DNA of 12,113 nucleotides, taken from contig JAUXFE010000007.1 of NCBI GenBank assembly GCA_030620215.1, positions 1-12,113 of the forward strand, written 5' to 3'. A program made the position numbers and the translations under genes. The stretch is from Candidatus Peregrinibacteria bacterium. Its GTDB lineage: Bacteria > Patescibacteria > Gracilibacteria > UM-FILTER-43-11. The first letter of the stretch is position 1. Every line of letters begins with the position of its first letter. Below, piece by piece: positions 1 to 7,713 of the stretch. The notes beneath the pieces were generated by a model. It saw only the letters and a program-made list of their open reading frames with translations. It had not been told where the DNA came from and ran no database searches.

Positions 1-10
1 CCAACCTGAA

Positions 11-2797
11 ATGTTTGAAGAATCCAATGAGGAAACAAAAGACAAATCGGAAGAGTCTGAAAATGATAAATTAAAACCTGCCCCACCTGAGAAGGAAGAA
101 GAAACTGCCCCAGCCGAAGGTAGTGAGTCTACCGAATCTGCCGAAGGCGGCGAGTCTACCGAATCTGCCGAAGGTAGTGAGTCTACCGAATCTGTCGAAG
201 GCGGTGAGCAAACCAAACCCGCAGATGAAGATGGTGAGCCTGCCCCAAAAACGGAGGAGAGCGGAGGTGGTGATGGAGACACTTCAAATCCCGTTCTTTT
301 AGATTACGGTACAGTTCCTCGCGATATTGTTAAGGAAATGGAGGAAAGCTATTTGGATTACGCGATGAGTGTAATCGTATCCCGCGCGCTTCCAGACGTC
401 CGCGATGGTTTAAAACCGGTTCACCGCAGAATTCTTTATTCAATGCACGAACTCGGGCTTCGCTCAAGTGCTAAATTCCGCAAATCTGCAACTGTAGTTG
501 GTGATGTACTCGGTAAATACCATCCGCATGGTGATACTGCTGTATATGATTCCATGGTTCGTATGGCTCAGGATTTCGCGATGCGATATCCACTAGTAAA
601 CGGCCAAGGTAACTTCGGTTCCATGGATGGCGACAACGCTGCTGCCATGCGTTATACCGAGGCTAAAATGGAGAAGATCACAGATGAACTTCTTGCAGAT
701 ATTGAAAAAGATACAGTTAATTTCCGTCCAAATTACGATGGTCGCCTAAAAGAACCTACAGTACTTCCATCCCGCATTCCTACGCTTCTAATCAACGGTT
801 CAATGGGTATTGCGGTAGGTATGGCTACAAATATCCCGCCTCACAATCTTACTGAGGTTATGAATGCGGTTAAACACTTAATAGAAAATCCTGAGGCAAA
901 CATCGATGACTTAATGGAATATATAAAAGCTCCTGATTTTCCAACAGGAGGTATGGTTTATGATGCTGAAGTCATTAAAACAGCATACGCAACAGGTCGC
1001 GGTAGCGTAATTATGCGTGGAAAGGCAAACATAGAAGAAACCAAAAGCGGTAAACACCAAATTATAATCACCGAAATTCCATATCAGGTAAACAAAGCCA
1101 CTATGGTTGAGGCTATTGCCAACCTGGTTCGTGATAAAAAAATTGTAGGAATTTCAGATGTCCGGGATGAATCCAGTCGAACCGGAGTACGTGTTGTTGT
1201 AGATCTTAAGCGCGATGCTTATCCAAAGAAAATTTTAAACCAACTTTATAAGTTTACAAATCTTCAAACGTCTTTTGGTTTTAATATGATTGCTCTTATC
1301 GACGGTATTCAGCCTCGTTTGCTCGATTTAAAGACAATTTTAGAAGAATTTGTGAAGCACAGGCAGGTTGTTATTACCCGCAGAACCGAATATGAACTTC
1401 GTGTTGCAGAAGCACGTGCACATATTTTAGAAGGTTTAAAAATCGCTCTTGATGATATTGATAAAGTTATAGAAACAATCAAAAAGTCTGAGACCAAAGA
1501 AGTCGCGAAGGAAAATCTTATTAAAAAATTCAAACTTTCAGACATCCAGGCCAAAGCTATTCTTGAAATGCGTTTGCAGACACTCGCAGGTCTTGAACGA
1601 AAAAAGATCGAAAATGAGCTTAAGGAAAAACTTGATTTCATCAAAGAATGCAAAACAATTCTTGCCGATCCTAAAAAAATTATGGCTATTGTTAATGATG
1701 AAACTCAGGAAATTATTGATAAATACGGTGACAAACGTCGTACAACTGTCGTACCTCATGCAGTTGGTGAATTTAATGCCAAATCATTAATTCCAAACGA
1801 ACCGATGATTGTGGCCCTCACTAAAGGCGGTTATATCAAACGCTTGAGCCCAACTGTTTACCGCACACAAGGTCGTGGCGGTAAAGGGGTAATCGGAATG
1901 ACCACAAAAGAAGAAGACGAAATTGCTAATATTATACATGTGATGACGCATGACGACCTTTTGTATTTTACTAATAAGGGTCGTGTGTTTTCATTACCTG
2001 CTTATGAAGTACCACAGGCCAGTCGTACCGCGAAAGGTCAGGCCATTGTCAATTTGCTTCAGTTAGAACCGGGTGAGATCGTAACTGCAATGCTGGATAA
2101 AAATAAGGACAAAGGAGATTTCTTATTTATGGCCACAAATAAAGGTACTGTTAAGAAAACGAAAGTGGAAGATTTCAAAAATGTACGTAAATCCGGTCTG
2201 ATTGCTATTAAATTACGTAAAGGAGATCTTCTTGATTGGGTACACCCAACTTCCAAAGACGATCAAGTCATAATTGCCACACGTAATGGTCAATGCATTC
2301 GCTTCAAAGAGAGTGATGTTCGTCCAATGGGTCGCCCAAGCATGGGTGTTCGTGGTATTAAACTTAAAGGAGAAAACGATGAAGTTGTTGCAATGGATGT
2401 TATTAAAGATGAAGAAATCAGCCGATTCCTTGTTGTGATGGAAAATGGTCTTGGTAAAACCACTCAGGTTAAACAGTATCGTTTCCAAGGGCGTGGAGGT
2501 AGTGGGGTTAAAACTGCTCAAATAACCGAAAAAACAGGTAAAGTAGTTGGTGCCCGCATAATTCATCAGCATATAAAAGGCGATTTGATTTTGATCTCCA
2601 AACACGGTCAGATGATCCGTCTTCCGCTTGATCAATTGCCTACAACAGGCAGGGCTACACAAGGGGTTTATGTGATGCGTTTAAAAGCTAAAGACAAGGT
2701 AGCATCTCTATCGCTTCTTATTGAAGAAAATACAATTGAAGAAGGTACAACTAAAGAAAATAAACAGAAGTTGCCTCTCAAAAAGTCCAATAAATAA
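11..2797 (+). CDS. gyrA: DNA gyrase subunit A with acidic N-terminal extension
   Basis: GyrA cuts and rejoins DNA in the A2B2 gyrase, which introduces negative supercoils. The catalytic core starts near residue 95 ([12 protein letters not shown]). It holds the quinolone-determining stretch [13 protein letters not shown] (168-180), and the active-site tyrosine is Y215 in AAMRYTE. A GyrA box, QGRGGKG, lies at 620-626, which favours gyrase over ParC, and a related QGRGGSG begins at 826 in the C-terminal beta-pinwheel. Residues 1-94 are an extra Glu/Ser/Gly-rich, probably disordered segment with a 9-residue tandem repeat; the family normally begins close to the core. The tail is basic. The ATG at 11 is the first in frame, but the frame stays open to the window edge, so the gene may start earlier. 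The stop lies 5 bases before the next gene, suggesting co-transcription. Core identity is very secure; the start is not. Confidence 0.97.
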   Translation: MFEESNEETKDKSEESENDKLKPAPPEKEEETAPAEGSESTESAEGGESTESAEGSESTESVEGGEQTKPADEDGEPAPKTEESGGGDGDTSNPVLLDYGTVPRDIVKEMEESYLDYAMSVIVSRALPDVRDGLKPVHRRILYSMHELGLRSSAKFRKSATVVGDVLGKYHPHGDTAVYDSMVRMAQDFAMRYPLVNGQGNFGSMDGDNAAAMRYTEAKMEKITDELLADIEKDTVNFRPNYDGRLKEPTVLPSRIPTLLINGSMGIAVGMATNIPPHNLTEVMNAVKHLIENPEANIDDLMEYIKAPDFPTGGMVYDAEVIKTAYATGRGSVIMRGKANIEETKSGKHQIIITEIPYQVNKATMVEAIANLVRDKKIVGISDVRDESSRTGVRVVVDLKRDAYPKKILNQLYKFTNLQTSFGFNMIALIDGIQPRLLDLKTILEEFVKHRQVVITRRTEYELRVAEARAHILEGLKIALDDIDKVIETIKKSETKEVAKENLIKKFKLSDIQAKAILEMRLQTLAGLERKKIENELKEKLDFIKECKTILADPKKIMAIVNDETQEIIDKYGDKRRTTVVPHAVGEFNAKSLIPNEPMIVALTKGGYIKRLSPTVYRTQGRGGKGVIGMTTKEEDEIANIIHVMTHDDLLYFTNKGRVFSLPAYEVPQASRTAKGQAIVNLLQLEPGEIVTAMLDKNKDKGDFLFMATNKGTVKKTKVEDFKNVRKSGLIAIKLRKGDLLDWVHPTSKDDQVIIATRNGQCIRFKESDVRPMGRPSMGVRGIKLKGENDEVVAMDVIKDEEISRFLVVMENGLGKTTQVKQYRFQGRGGSGVKTAQITEKTGKVVGARIIHQHIKGDLILISKHGQMIRLPLDQLPTTGRATQGVYVMRLKAKDKVASLSLLIEENTIEEGTTKENKQKLPLKKSNK
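116..214 (+). repeat. 27-bp in-frame tandem repeat in gyrA
   Basis: Three complete 27-bp units lie at 116-142, 143-169 and 170-196, followed by a partial fourth from 197. Each encodes a nonapeptide of the form EG(S/G)ESTES(A/V). Units differ at only a few bases (for example ggtagt against ggcggc), which suggests recent expansion by slippage or recombination. The repeat lies wholly inside the non-core N-terminal extension of GyrA. Confidence 0.9.
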
Positions 2798-2802
2798 TTA
2801 CC

Positions 2803-3981
2803 ATGAAAAGAGCTACTCATATTTTTCTTACAATCCTTATTATTATTGCCGGAATATCTCCGCAGATTTCATATGCGCAAGATTTTAACAAAGATCTTTC
2901 CATTGAACCGGGGAGTGTAAATACTGTAAACGATATTCTTGTGGGAAGAACAGTGCGTATATATGCAACCGTTACAAATAATTCAAATCAGGATCTTTTC
3001 GGAGTTGTGAAGTTTTATGACGAAAATGGAAAAATTTTTGTTGGAGAAGATCAGCCTGTTTCAGTAATTGCCAAAAAAACAGATGATGTATTTGTAGATT
3101 GGGATAGTAGTTCAGTTGGAAGTCACCCGATCAGTGTCCGCGTTATACCTTGGCATGAAGACGGTGATGACCCAAATAACAACAAAATAACAAAAGTTAT
3201 TTTTGTGGATACAGATTCAGATGGGGATGGATTAGGAGATAGAAACGATAATGACGATGATAATGATGGTGTAAACGACAATGACGATGCATTTCCATTT
3301 GATCCTAATGAATCCGAAGATACAGATGGAGATGGCATTGGTAATAATGCGGATGAAGACGACGACAACGACGGCATTTCCGATATTGTAGATATTTTCC
3401 CATTGGATGTAGGCGAAAGTGATGATCGTGATGGTGATGGTGTAGGGGATAATTCCGATGCTTTCCCGGATGATCCAAATGAATCAAAAGATAGTGATGG
3501 CGATGGTTTAGGAGACAACGCCGATCCGGATAATACAAATCACGGCCCAATTCCTCATATAGAAACAGAGAAAACCACAGTTGGCAGAGGGAAGGTAATT
3601 TCTTTTAACGCGTTAAGTTCACGTGATCCGGATGGTGAAGTTATTGATTATAAATGGGATTTCGGTGACGGAACAGAGGTTACAGGAGTTATTGTTGATC
3701 ATATTTTTGAAGAAACAGGAGATTACAACGTAACTTTAAAGGTAACCGACGATAAAGGTGAAGAAAGAGAGCAGGTTGTAAACATCAAGGTGGTACCAAA
3801 ATGGCAGACTATTGCTCTGATTACAGTAACTTTACTCCTTATTCTGTTATTGGTTGGCAGATGGCTTATTACGTCTGGTGACAGCAAGGCAAAAAGGCCA
3901 ACAAAAAGAAAATCCCCAGCCAAAAAACGTGTTCCCATTAAGACCAGGAGAAAAAAAGCCTTGCCGAAAAAGAAGAAATAG
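2803..3981 (+). CDS. Secreted membrane-anchored protein with TSP3 Ca-binding repeats and PKD domain
   Basis: The function is unknown; an envelope adhesion or scaffold role is inferred from the domains. A signal peptide (1-25, basic KR start, hydrophobic core, likely cleavage after SYA) is followed by a beta-rich segment at about 35-135 that resembles CARDB-type Ig-like folds. Asp-rich thrombospondin type-3 repeats fill about 136-245, with repeated DxDGDG motifs expected to bind calcium. A PKD domain spans about 248-332, with the hallmark DYKWDFGDG at 282-290 and the later GDYNVTLKVTDD. One membrane helix (about 334-355) precedes a 36-residue tail with many Lys/Arg and no acidic residue after D360. 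This predicts an outside domain anchored at its C-terminus with a basic cytoplasmic tail. No LPXTG sorting motif is seen. The ATG is 5 bases after gyrA; no Shine-Dalgarno is visible. Confidence 0.85.
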   Translation: MKRATHIFLTILIIIAGISPQISYAQDFNKDLSIEPGSVNTVNDILVGRTVRIYATVTNNSNQDLFGVVKFYDENGKIFVGEDQPVSVIAKKTDDVFVDWDSSSVGSHPISVRVIPWHEDGDDPNNNKITKVIFVDTDSDGDGLGDRNDNDDDNDGVNDNDDAFPFDPNESEDTDGDGIGNNADEDDDNDGISDIVDIFPLDVGESDDRDGDGVGDNSDAFPDDPNESKDSDGDGLGDNADPDNTNHGPIPHIETEKTTVGRGKVISFNALSSRDPDGEVIDYKWDFGDGTEVTGVIVDHIFEETGDYNVTLKVTDDKGEEREQVVNIKVVPKWQTIALITVTLLLILLLVGRWLITSGDSKAKRPTKRKSPAKKRVPIKTRRKKALPKKKK

Positions 3982-4001
3982 CTTAAAATCTCTTAGCTTC
4001 T

Positions 4002-4061
4002 TAGCTTATTAGGTTTTTAGGTCTATTATATGGCCTAAAAAGCTAAAAACCTAACAAGCTA
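4002..4061 (+). terminator. Inverted repeat after the PKD protein gene
   Basis: Arms 4002-4020 and 4043-4061 are complementary at 18 of 19 positions, with a 22-base loop. The arm is made of repeated TTAG-type words (ttagctt, ttagg, tttttag), and further word copies lie just upstream at 3993-4001. It stands 21 bases after the stop at 3981 and 22 bases before rpmE. This fits a terminator or 3' end hairpin, although no uridine tract follows directly. A strong hairpin so close to the next gene could also partly insulate rpmE. Confidence 0.55.
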
Positions 4062-4083
4062 CTACCTACAACCTATATTAATC

Positions 4084-4524
4084 ATGAAAAAAGATATTCA
4101 CCCAAAACTCAATCCAGTTGTTTTTACCGACACATCCTGTGGCGCTGAATTTGTTACAACTTCAACTCTAACATCCGAGAAAACCAAGAAAATCAATGGT
4201 GTTGATCATTATGTAATCAATGTAGAAGTATCATCAGCTTCACATCCTCTTTATACTGGTGAAAAGATGTTGGTAGATACAGCCGGTCGTGTAGATAAAT
4301 TCCGCGCTCGTATGGAAGCTGCTAAGAAAAAGCAGGAAGAAGCTGCTTCAAGCAAGAAAAAGAAAGAAGCTAAGAAGAAAGAAAGTATAGAAGAAAAAAT
4401 CACTCGTAAAGCTAAGGAAAAAACTGCAGAAAAAGAGGCTGAAAAGGCTGAAGAAATAGCTAAAAAAGAGGCAGCAAAAAAAGCGAGGAAGGCACCAGCT
4501 AAGAAAGAGGCTAAAAAGAAATAA
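4084..4524 (+). CDS. rpmE: 50S ribosomal protein L31 with Lys-rich C-terminal extension
   Basis: L31 is a small protein of the large subunit that bridges to the 30S head. The N-terminus MKKDIHPK and the later HPLYTGE and GRVDKFRARM match the family's conserved blocks. Standard L31 is about 70 residues; here the core ends near residue 79 and is followed by about 67 residues almost entirely of Lys, Ala and Glu, likely a charged helix. Of the four zinc-binding cysteines of the zinc form (C16, C18, C37 and C40 in E. coli), only C19 remains; the second pair is replaced by Ser and Ala in SSASHP. About ten extra residues (around 38-48) precede that site. It is therefore a zinc-independent type. No Shine-Dalgarno precedes the ATG. 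Confidence 0.9.
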   Translation: MKKDIHPKLNPVVFTDTSCGAEFVTTSTLTSEKTKKINGVDHYVINVEVSSASHPLYTGEKMLVDTAGRVDKFRARMEAAKKKQEEAASSKKKKEAKKKESIEEKITRKAKEKTAEKEAEKAEEIAKKEAAKKARKAPAKKEAKKK

Positions 4525-4528
4525 TGTT

Positions 4529-4690
4529 ATTACAAAATTGAAAATTACAAGATTACAAGATTAATTTGTGATTTGTTTTGCTGTAATCAAACAACCCCAT
4601 CCCGAAGGCGCGGATTATAATCCGCGCCTTCGGAGGAATTGTTGATTTTTATATTCACAAATTACCATTAGTAATTTTCAATTTTGTAAT
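4529..4690. terminator. Nested compound palindrome between convergent rpmE and glycosyltransferase genes
   Basis: Four layers of inverted repeat share one centre. The outer arms 4529-4548 and 4671-4690 are a perfect 20-bp match. Next, 4562-4571 pairs perfectly with 4655-4664 (taatttgtga). A bulged layer around 4586-4595 pairs with 4638-4647. The centre is the GC-rich 32-nt palindrome. The right outer arm overlaps the last codons and stop of the minus-strand gene. An alternative register also exists (4527-4536 with 4691-4700), because the arms consist of repeated ttgtaat-like words. Its place between converging genes suggests a bidirectional terminator; a small non-autonomous mobile element is the alternative. 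Confidence 0.65.
4602..4633. repeat. Perfect GC-rich 32-nt palindrome
   Basis: Two 16-base arms (ccgaaggcgcggatta and its exact complement) abut with no spacer, centred between 4617 and 4618. The stretch is strikingly GC-rich within an AT-rich spacer. It forms the apex of the larger nested palindrome and would make a very stable hairpin in RNA from either strand. Confidence 0.85.
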
Positions 4691-5760
4691 TTTGTAATAA
4701 GTTTATTCATTTTTTGAATAAACATTTCCTTATCAAACTCCTCCGCGATTCTCCTGATCTTTCTATAATCGTAATTTTTTTCATTTAGCATCAATTTTGT
4801 CATGCCATGGATTATTGATTCAGGGTTTTGCTCATGAAAAAACTCACCGCTAACGCCTTCCTGTACACTTTCCACCACACCACCCACACCATACGCGAGA
4901 ACAGGCTTACCGGCAGCCATGGCCTCTACAGGGGTAATCCCAAAATCCTCCTCCCCAGGGAATATAAATGCTCGGCAGTTTTCAAAATAATCGCGTACAA
5001 CACCGTCCTCCTTATGTCCCAAAAACTCAATATTATCTTTCGCCATATCTTCCAAAATCTTTCTCTGTGCGCCGTCGCCAATAATTATCAGCTTACGTCC
5101 CAATTTATTGAAAGCCCTAACCGCCAGATCAATTCTTTTAAATGGAGTAAGTGCTGAAACGATTAAAAAATAATCCTCATGATCGCGTTTAGCTTTAAAC
5201 CTCCCAACGTCCACTGGTGGATAAATAACATCCGATTTCTTTCTCCAATACTTCTCAATTCTTTTCTGTACATGCTTGGAATTGGCAATAATCTTATCCG
5301 CTCTGTTCGCAGTCCTAAAATCCCATTGGCGGATAATATTAAGCTTTTTCGCAATCAAATATTTCATTAATGGCGAATAGTCCTTTGCATACTCATGCGT
5401 GTAATCCCACGCGTATCGCATCGGCGAATGGCAATAACATATATGTTTAACGTCCTTTCCCGTCTTTATTCCATGTGCGAAAGCGGAACTGGAGGAAATC
5501 ACGACATCATAATTTCTAAAATCAAATTGCTCAATTGCTTTGGGCATTTTAGAGAGCATCCACTTTGGGTTTAACCACTTGTAATAAGCCTGGAGATAAG
5601 ATGGGTGGATTTTCTTGCCCTTAAACCACTCGTCCGTTTTCTCTTTATCATGAAGAAGGGTGTAAATAGGGCTTTTTGGATACATCTCAGTCAACGTTTT
5701 TAAAACGCGTTCCGCTCCGCCGAGTTTGGTTAGCATTTCGTGAACTAATGCGATCTTCAT
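4678..5760 (-). CDS. GT4-family glycosyltransferase (WbaZ-like group 1)
   Basis: This is a retaining GT-B glycosyltransferase, probably moving a nucleotide-activated sugar (often mannose in this subgroup) onto a surface glycan at the inner face of the membrane. The N-terminal acceptor half shows MKIALVHEMLTKLGGAERVL, a glycine-rich opening, and CHSPMRYAWD (110-119). A linker has ANSKHVQKRIEKYW and YPPVD. The C-terminal donor half has TPFKRIDLAVRAF and the EX7E motif as E271...E279 in EDFGITPVEAMAAGKPVLAYG. The 360-residue length is normal. The gene ends in TGA, and its last codons overlap the 20-bp inverted repeat shared with the spacer. It is divergent from trxB and convergent with rpmE, so it appears to be a single-gene unit. 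The sugar and acceptor cannot be told from sequence. Confidence 0.9.
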   Translation of the reverse strand: MKIALVHEMLTKLGGAERVLKTLTEMYPKSPIYTLLHDKEKTDEWFKGKKIHPSYLQAYYKWLNPKWMLSKMPKAIEQFDFRNYDVVISSSSAFAHGIKTGKDVKHICYCHSPMRYAWDYTHEYAKDYSPLMKYLIAKKLNIIRQWDFRTANRADKIIANSKHVQKRIEKYWRKKSDVIYPPVDVGRFKAKRDHEDYFLIVSALTPFKRIDLAVRAFNKLGRKLIIIGDGAQRKILEDMAKDNIEFLGHKEDGVVRDYFENCRAFIFPGEEDFGITPVEAMAAGKPVLAYGVGGVVESVQEGVSGEFFHEQNPESIIHGMTKLMLNEKNYDYRKIRRIAEEFDKEMFIQKMNKLITKLQN

Positions 5761-5762
5761 GA

Positions 5763-5790
5763 TATCAATTTAACAGATTTTTGTTATAAT
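5763..5790 (+). promoter_or_regulatory. Probable trxB promoter in a 60-bp divergent spacer
   Basis: A perfect TATAAT lies at 5785-5790, 30 bases before the trxB ATG, which would give a leader of about 23-24 bases. No good -35 box is seen at 16-18 bp upstream. The overlapping bases 5783-5788 read TATAAC on the minus strand, so the glycosyltransferase gene may use the same melting region in the other direction. This is the one long junction without a clear inverted repeat, in line with its being purely a start-start region. Confidence 0.4.
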
Positions 5791-5820
5791 GGTTAAGGTA
5801 TTTTTTAAAATAAAGACAAA

Positions 5821-6744
5821 ATGAGTGATTTATACGATGTTATTGTAATCGGTTCTGGCCCAGCTGGTCATACAGCAGCAATTTATGCCAGTCGTGCTGA
5901 TTTAAAAGTCCTTGTTTTAGAGGGGTGGCAACCAGGAGGCCAACTAACTACAACAACCGAAGTTGAAAACTTTCCGGGATTTAAAGAAGGAATAATGGGG
6001 CCACAGCTTATGGCAGAAATGAAGGCTCAGGCACAAAGATTTAAATCTGAATATGTTGCAAAAGACGTCACAAAAGTCGACTTTTCCGGTTCTCCAAAAA
6101 AAGTTTATGCTGGTGAAGATGAATATCAGGGAAAAACAGTCATAATAGCAACAGGCGCAAAACCACGTCGCCTAGGCCTTGAATCCGAAGACCGCTTATG
6201 GGCAAAAGGAGTATCTGCCTGTGCAACCTGTGATGGCTTCTTCTTTAGAGACAAAACAGTTGCTGTTATCGGCGGGGGAGATAGTGCTATGGAAGAAGCT
6301 AGCTTTTTAACTAAATTCGCTTCAAAAGTCTACTTAATCCACCGACGTGAAGATTTCCGCGCATCAGAAATCATGATTGATAGAGTAGAAGCGAATGAAA
6401 AAATTGAAATACTTTTAAATAAAGCCCCAATTGAAGTATTAGGTGAAAATAATGTCACAGGTCTGAAATTAAAAGACGCAAAAACAGATGAAATATCCGA
6501 AATAGCAGTCGACGGAATGTTTTTGGCAATCGGCCACGTTCCGGTTACAGATATATTTAAAGATCAAATAGAATTAGATAGTCATGGGTTTATTGTTCCA
6601 AAAGAACATACTATGACATCAGCAGAAGGTGTATTCACAGCAGGTGATGTAGCTGACTCACGTTATCGCCAAGGCATTACAGCGGCTGGCATGGGCTGTG
6701 AGGCAGGTATTGATGCGATTAGGTGGTTGGATGATCAGGAGTAA
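5821..6744 (+). CDS. trxB: Thioredoxin-disulfide reductase
   Basis: This cytoplasmic FAD enzyme passes electrons from NADPH to thioredoxin, keeping protein thiols reduced. The FAD-binding Rossmann motif GSGPAG is at 11-16. The redox-active CATC is at 134-137 followed by D138, the normal layout of the low-molecular-weight class. The NADPH site has GGGDSA (151-156) and the HRR motif (174-176), whose arginines contact the 2'-phosphate and indicate NADPH rather than NADH. The C-terminal FAD motif is TAGDV (273-277). The length of 307 residues is typical. The ATG at 5821 follows an A-rich leader with no Shine-Dalgarno. The gene is alone, divergent from the glycosyltransferase and convergent with rplT. 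Confidence 0.96.
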   Translation: MSDLYDVIVIGSGPAGHTAAIYASRADLKVLVLEGWQPGGQLTTTTEVENFPGFKEGIMGPQLMAEMKAQAQRFKSEYVAKDVTKVDFSGSPKKVYAGEDEYQGKTVIIATGAKPRRLGLESEDRLWAKGVSACATCDGFFFRDKTVAVIGGGDSAMEEASFLTKFASKVYLIHRREDFRASEIMIDRVEANEKIEILLNKAPIEVLGENNVTGLKLKDAKTDEISEIAVDGMFLAIGHVPVTDIFKDQIELDSHGFIVPKEHTMTSAEGVFTAGDVADSRYRQGITAAGMGCEAGIDAIRWLDDQE

Positions 6745-6749
6745 CGGGT

Positions 6750-6836
6750 GGAGGATAAATAAATTAAAAAAATGAAGGCGAAGATAAATATCCTCCCCTT
6801 CTTCATTTAATTTTACATTCAATTTATTTATTCTCC
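6750..6836. terminator. Inverted repeat between convergent trxB and rplT
   Basis: Outer arms 6750-6765 (ggaggataaataaatt) and 6821-6836 are complementary at 15 of 16 positions. An inner 7-bp stem pairs 6771-6777 with 6801-6807 (aatgaag/cttcatt). The right arm overlaps the last codons and stop of rplT. The structure can form in transcripts from both directions and is the likely shared terminator for the two converging genes. Confidence 0.55.
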
Positions 6837-7366
6837 TTATCTTCTTTTTTTTCCTCTTTTTTCTCAGTCTTTTTCTCAACCTTCTTTTTAGTCTCTTTTT
6901 CACCGTTCTTCACCTTCTCTACAAAGGGGCTTTCCGGCATTTTAGCTTTAGGCTTCTCGGCTTTTCCGAATTTTTTCTTTAATTCATTCAAATCCGGTGC
7001 TTCACCCTCTTTTGGTAATGCGGTTTTGGCTTTTTCAACGATTTCTTTAAATACATCGGGGTCATTAACTGCAAGTTCAGCTAGCATTTTTCGGTTGATC
7101 GCCATTCCGGCTAACTCACATCCATAAATAAATCGGCTGTACTTAATATCTAATTCACGGCAGGCATTATTGATTCTAAGAACCCATAACTGATGGAAAG
7201 TTCTTTTCTTAAGCTTGCGATCGCGATATGCGTTCATTCCCGCTTTCATAACTGCATTTTTAGCGAGCTTAAAAACATTCTTACGTCTGCCACGATAACC
7301 TTTGGCGGCTTTGATAATTTTTTTATGACGACGGTGTGTAGTGGTTCCTCTTTTTACTCTGGGCAT
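6824..7366 (-). CDS. rplT: 50S ribosomal protein L20 with Lys/Glu-rich tail
   Basis: L20 binds 23S rRNA early in large-subunit assembly, and in several bacteria it also represses its own operon. The N-terminal rRNA-binding helix [19 protein letters not shown] is followed by [13 protein letters not shown] and the globular region [17 protein letters not shown] and KYSRFIYG. The family is about 117-120 residues; here residues 118-180 add a charged tail that ends in runs of KKE/EKK. It is the last gene of infC-rpmI-rplT, a widely conserved order, 33 bases after rpmI. The tail is probably disordered or helical; similar tails on L31 and on the PKD protein suggest a genome-wide habit rather than a fused domain. 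Confidence 0.95.
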   Translation of the reverse strand: MPRVKRGTTTHRRHKKIIKAAKGYRGRRKNVFKLAKNAVMKAGMNAYRDRKLKKRTFHQLWVLRINNACRELDIKYSRFIYGCELAGMAINRKMLAELAVNDPDVFKEIVEKAKTALPKEGEAPDLNELKKKFGKAEKPKAKMPESPFVEKVKNGEKETKKKVEKKTEKKEEKKEDKENK

Positions 7367-7383
7367 CTTAAATAATAATTAAA

Positions 7384-7408
7384 AATTACGAATTATGAAT
7401 TACGAATT
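7384..7408. repeat. 7-bp tandem words in the rpmI-rplT spacer
   Basis: The stretch reads aattacg-aattatg-aattacg-aatt, a 7-bp period over 3.6 copies. It overlaps the rpmI stop at 7400-7402, so the last codons of L35 are written in the repeat. It is the smallest example here of the word-like spacer repeats and has only weak self-complementarity. Confidence 0.6.
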
Positions 7409-7612
7409 GGGTAGTAATTGTTTTAAAGTCTTCTTATAGGAATTTAATTTGATTGATTGTTTAGATAGGCGTTTTTGCTTCTTGGATTTTTGCTGAAGAA
7501 GGTGATTGTGACTTGCTTTTTCACGAACAAATGCACCTTTGCCTGTTCTTCTAATACGCTTTTTAGTACTACTGGAAGTTCTGATTTTTCCTGGTCTGGC
7601 TTTTCCTGGCAT
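7400..7612 (-). CDS. rpmI: 50S ribosomal protein L35
   Basis: L35 is a small, highly basic protein of the large subunit. Its 70 residues are almost all basic or polar. The conserved pattern is visible as TKKRIRRTGKGAFVREKASHNHLL followed by SKKQKRLSK, which matches the family's KKRFKxTGxGKxxRxxAxxxHxL block. The position between infC and rplT makes the call firm. The C-terminal stretch after about residue 52 is not part of the usual core, and its last residues lie in a 7-bp tandem repeat. There is no Shine-Dalgarno before the ATG at 7612. Confidence 0.93.
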   Translation of the reverse strand: MPGKARPGKIRTSSSTKKRIRRTGKGAFVREKASHNHLLQQKSKKQKRLSKQSIKLNSYKKTLKQLLPNS

Positions 7613-7640
7613 TTTATAAAATTTTATGGGATAAAATTTT

Positions 7641-7707
7641 AACTTATGAACCGAAGAACTTATGAACTGAGAAACAATGTGTTCTTAAGTTCTTCGGTTC
7701 ATAAGTT
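7641..7707 (-). repeat. 27-bp hairpin between infC and rpmI
   Basis: Arms 7641-7662 and 7686-7707 are perfect 22-bp complements. With one T-T mismatch the stem extends to 27 bp (7641-7667 with 7681-7707) around a 13-base loop. The words acttatgaac and cgaagaac recur inside the arm. The stem begins 6 bases after the infC stop and ends 28 bases before the rpmI start. It could be an attenuator, an RNA processing site, or a site for L20 feedback, which in E. coli acts between infC and rpmI; the sequence alone does not decide. Confidence 0.75.
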
Positions 7708-7713
7708 CTTTAG

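Noticed and set aside
2213..2662. 149-codon minus-strand ORF inside gyrA
   Set aside because: It lies fully opposite the conserved GyrA pinwheel region, has no start signal and no recognisable fold.
3123..3550. Antisense ORFs rich in Ser/Pro or His/Arg opposite the TSP3 repeats
   Set aside because: Composition is dictated by the Asp-codon repeats on the plus strand; shadows of a convincing domain protein.
4529..4690. Structured ncRNA or tRNA gene
   Set aside because: No cloverleaf or known RNA motif; the sequence is explained by nested inverted repeats between convergent gene ends.
4529..4690. Insertion sequence remnant with target duplication
   Set aside because: No transposase fragment and no convincing direct repeats flank the arms; a MITE remains only an open alternative.
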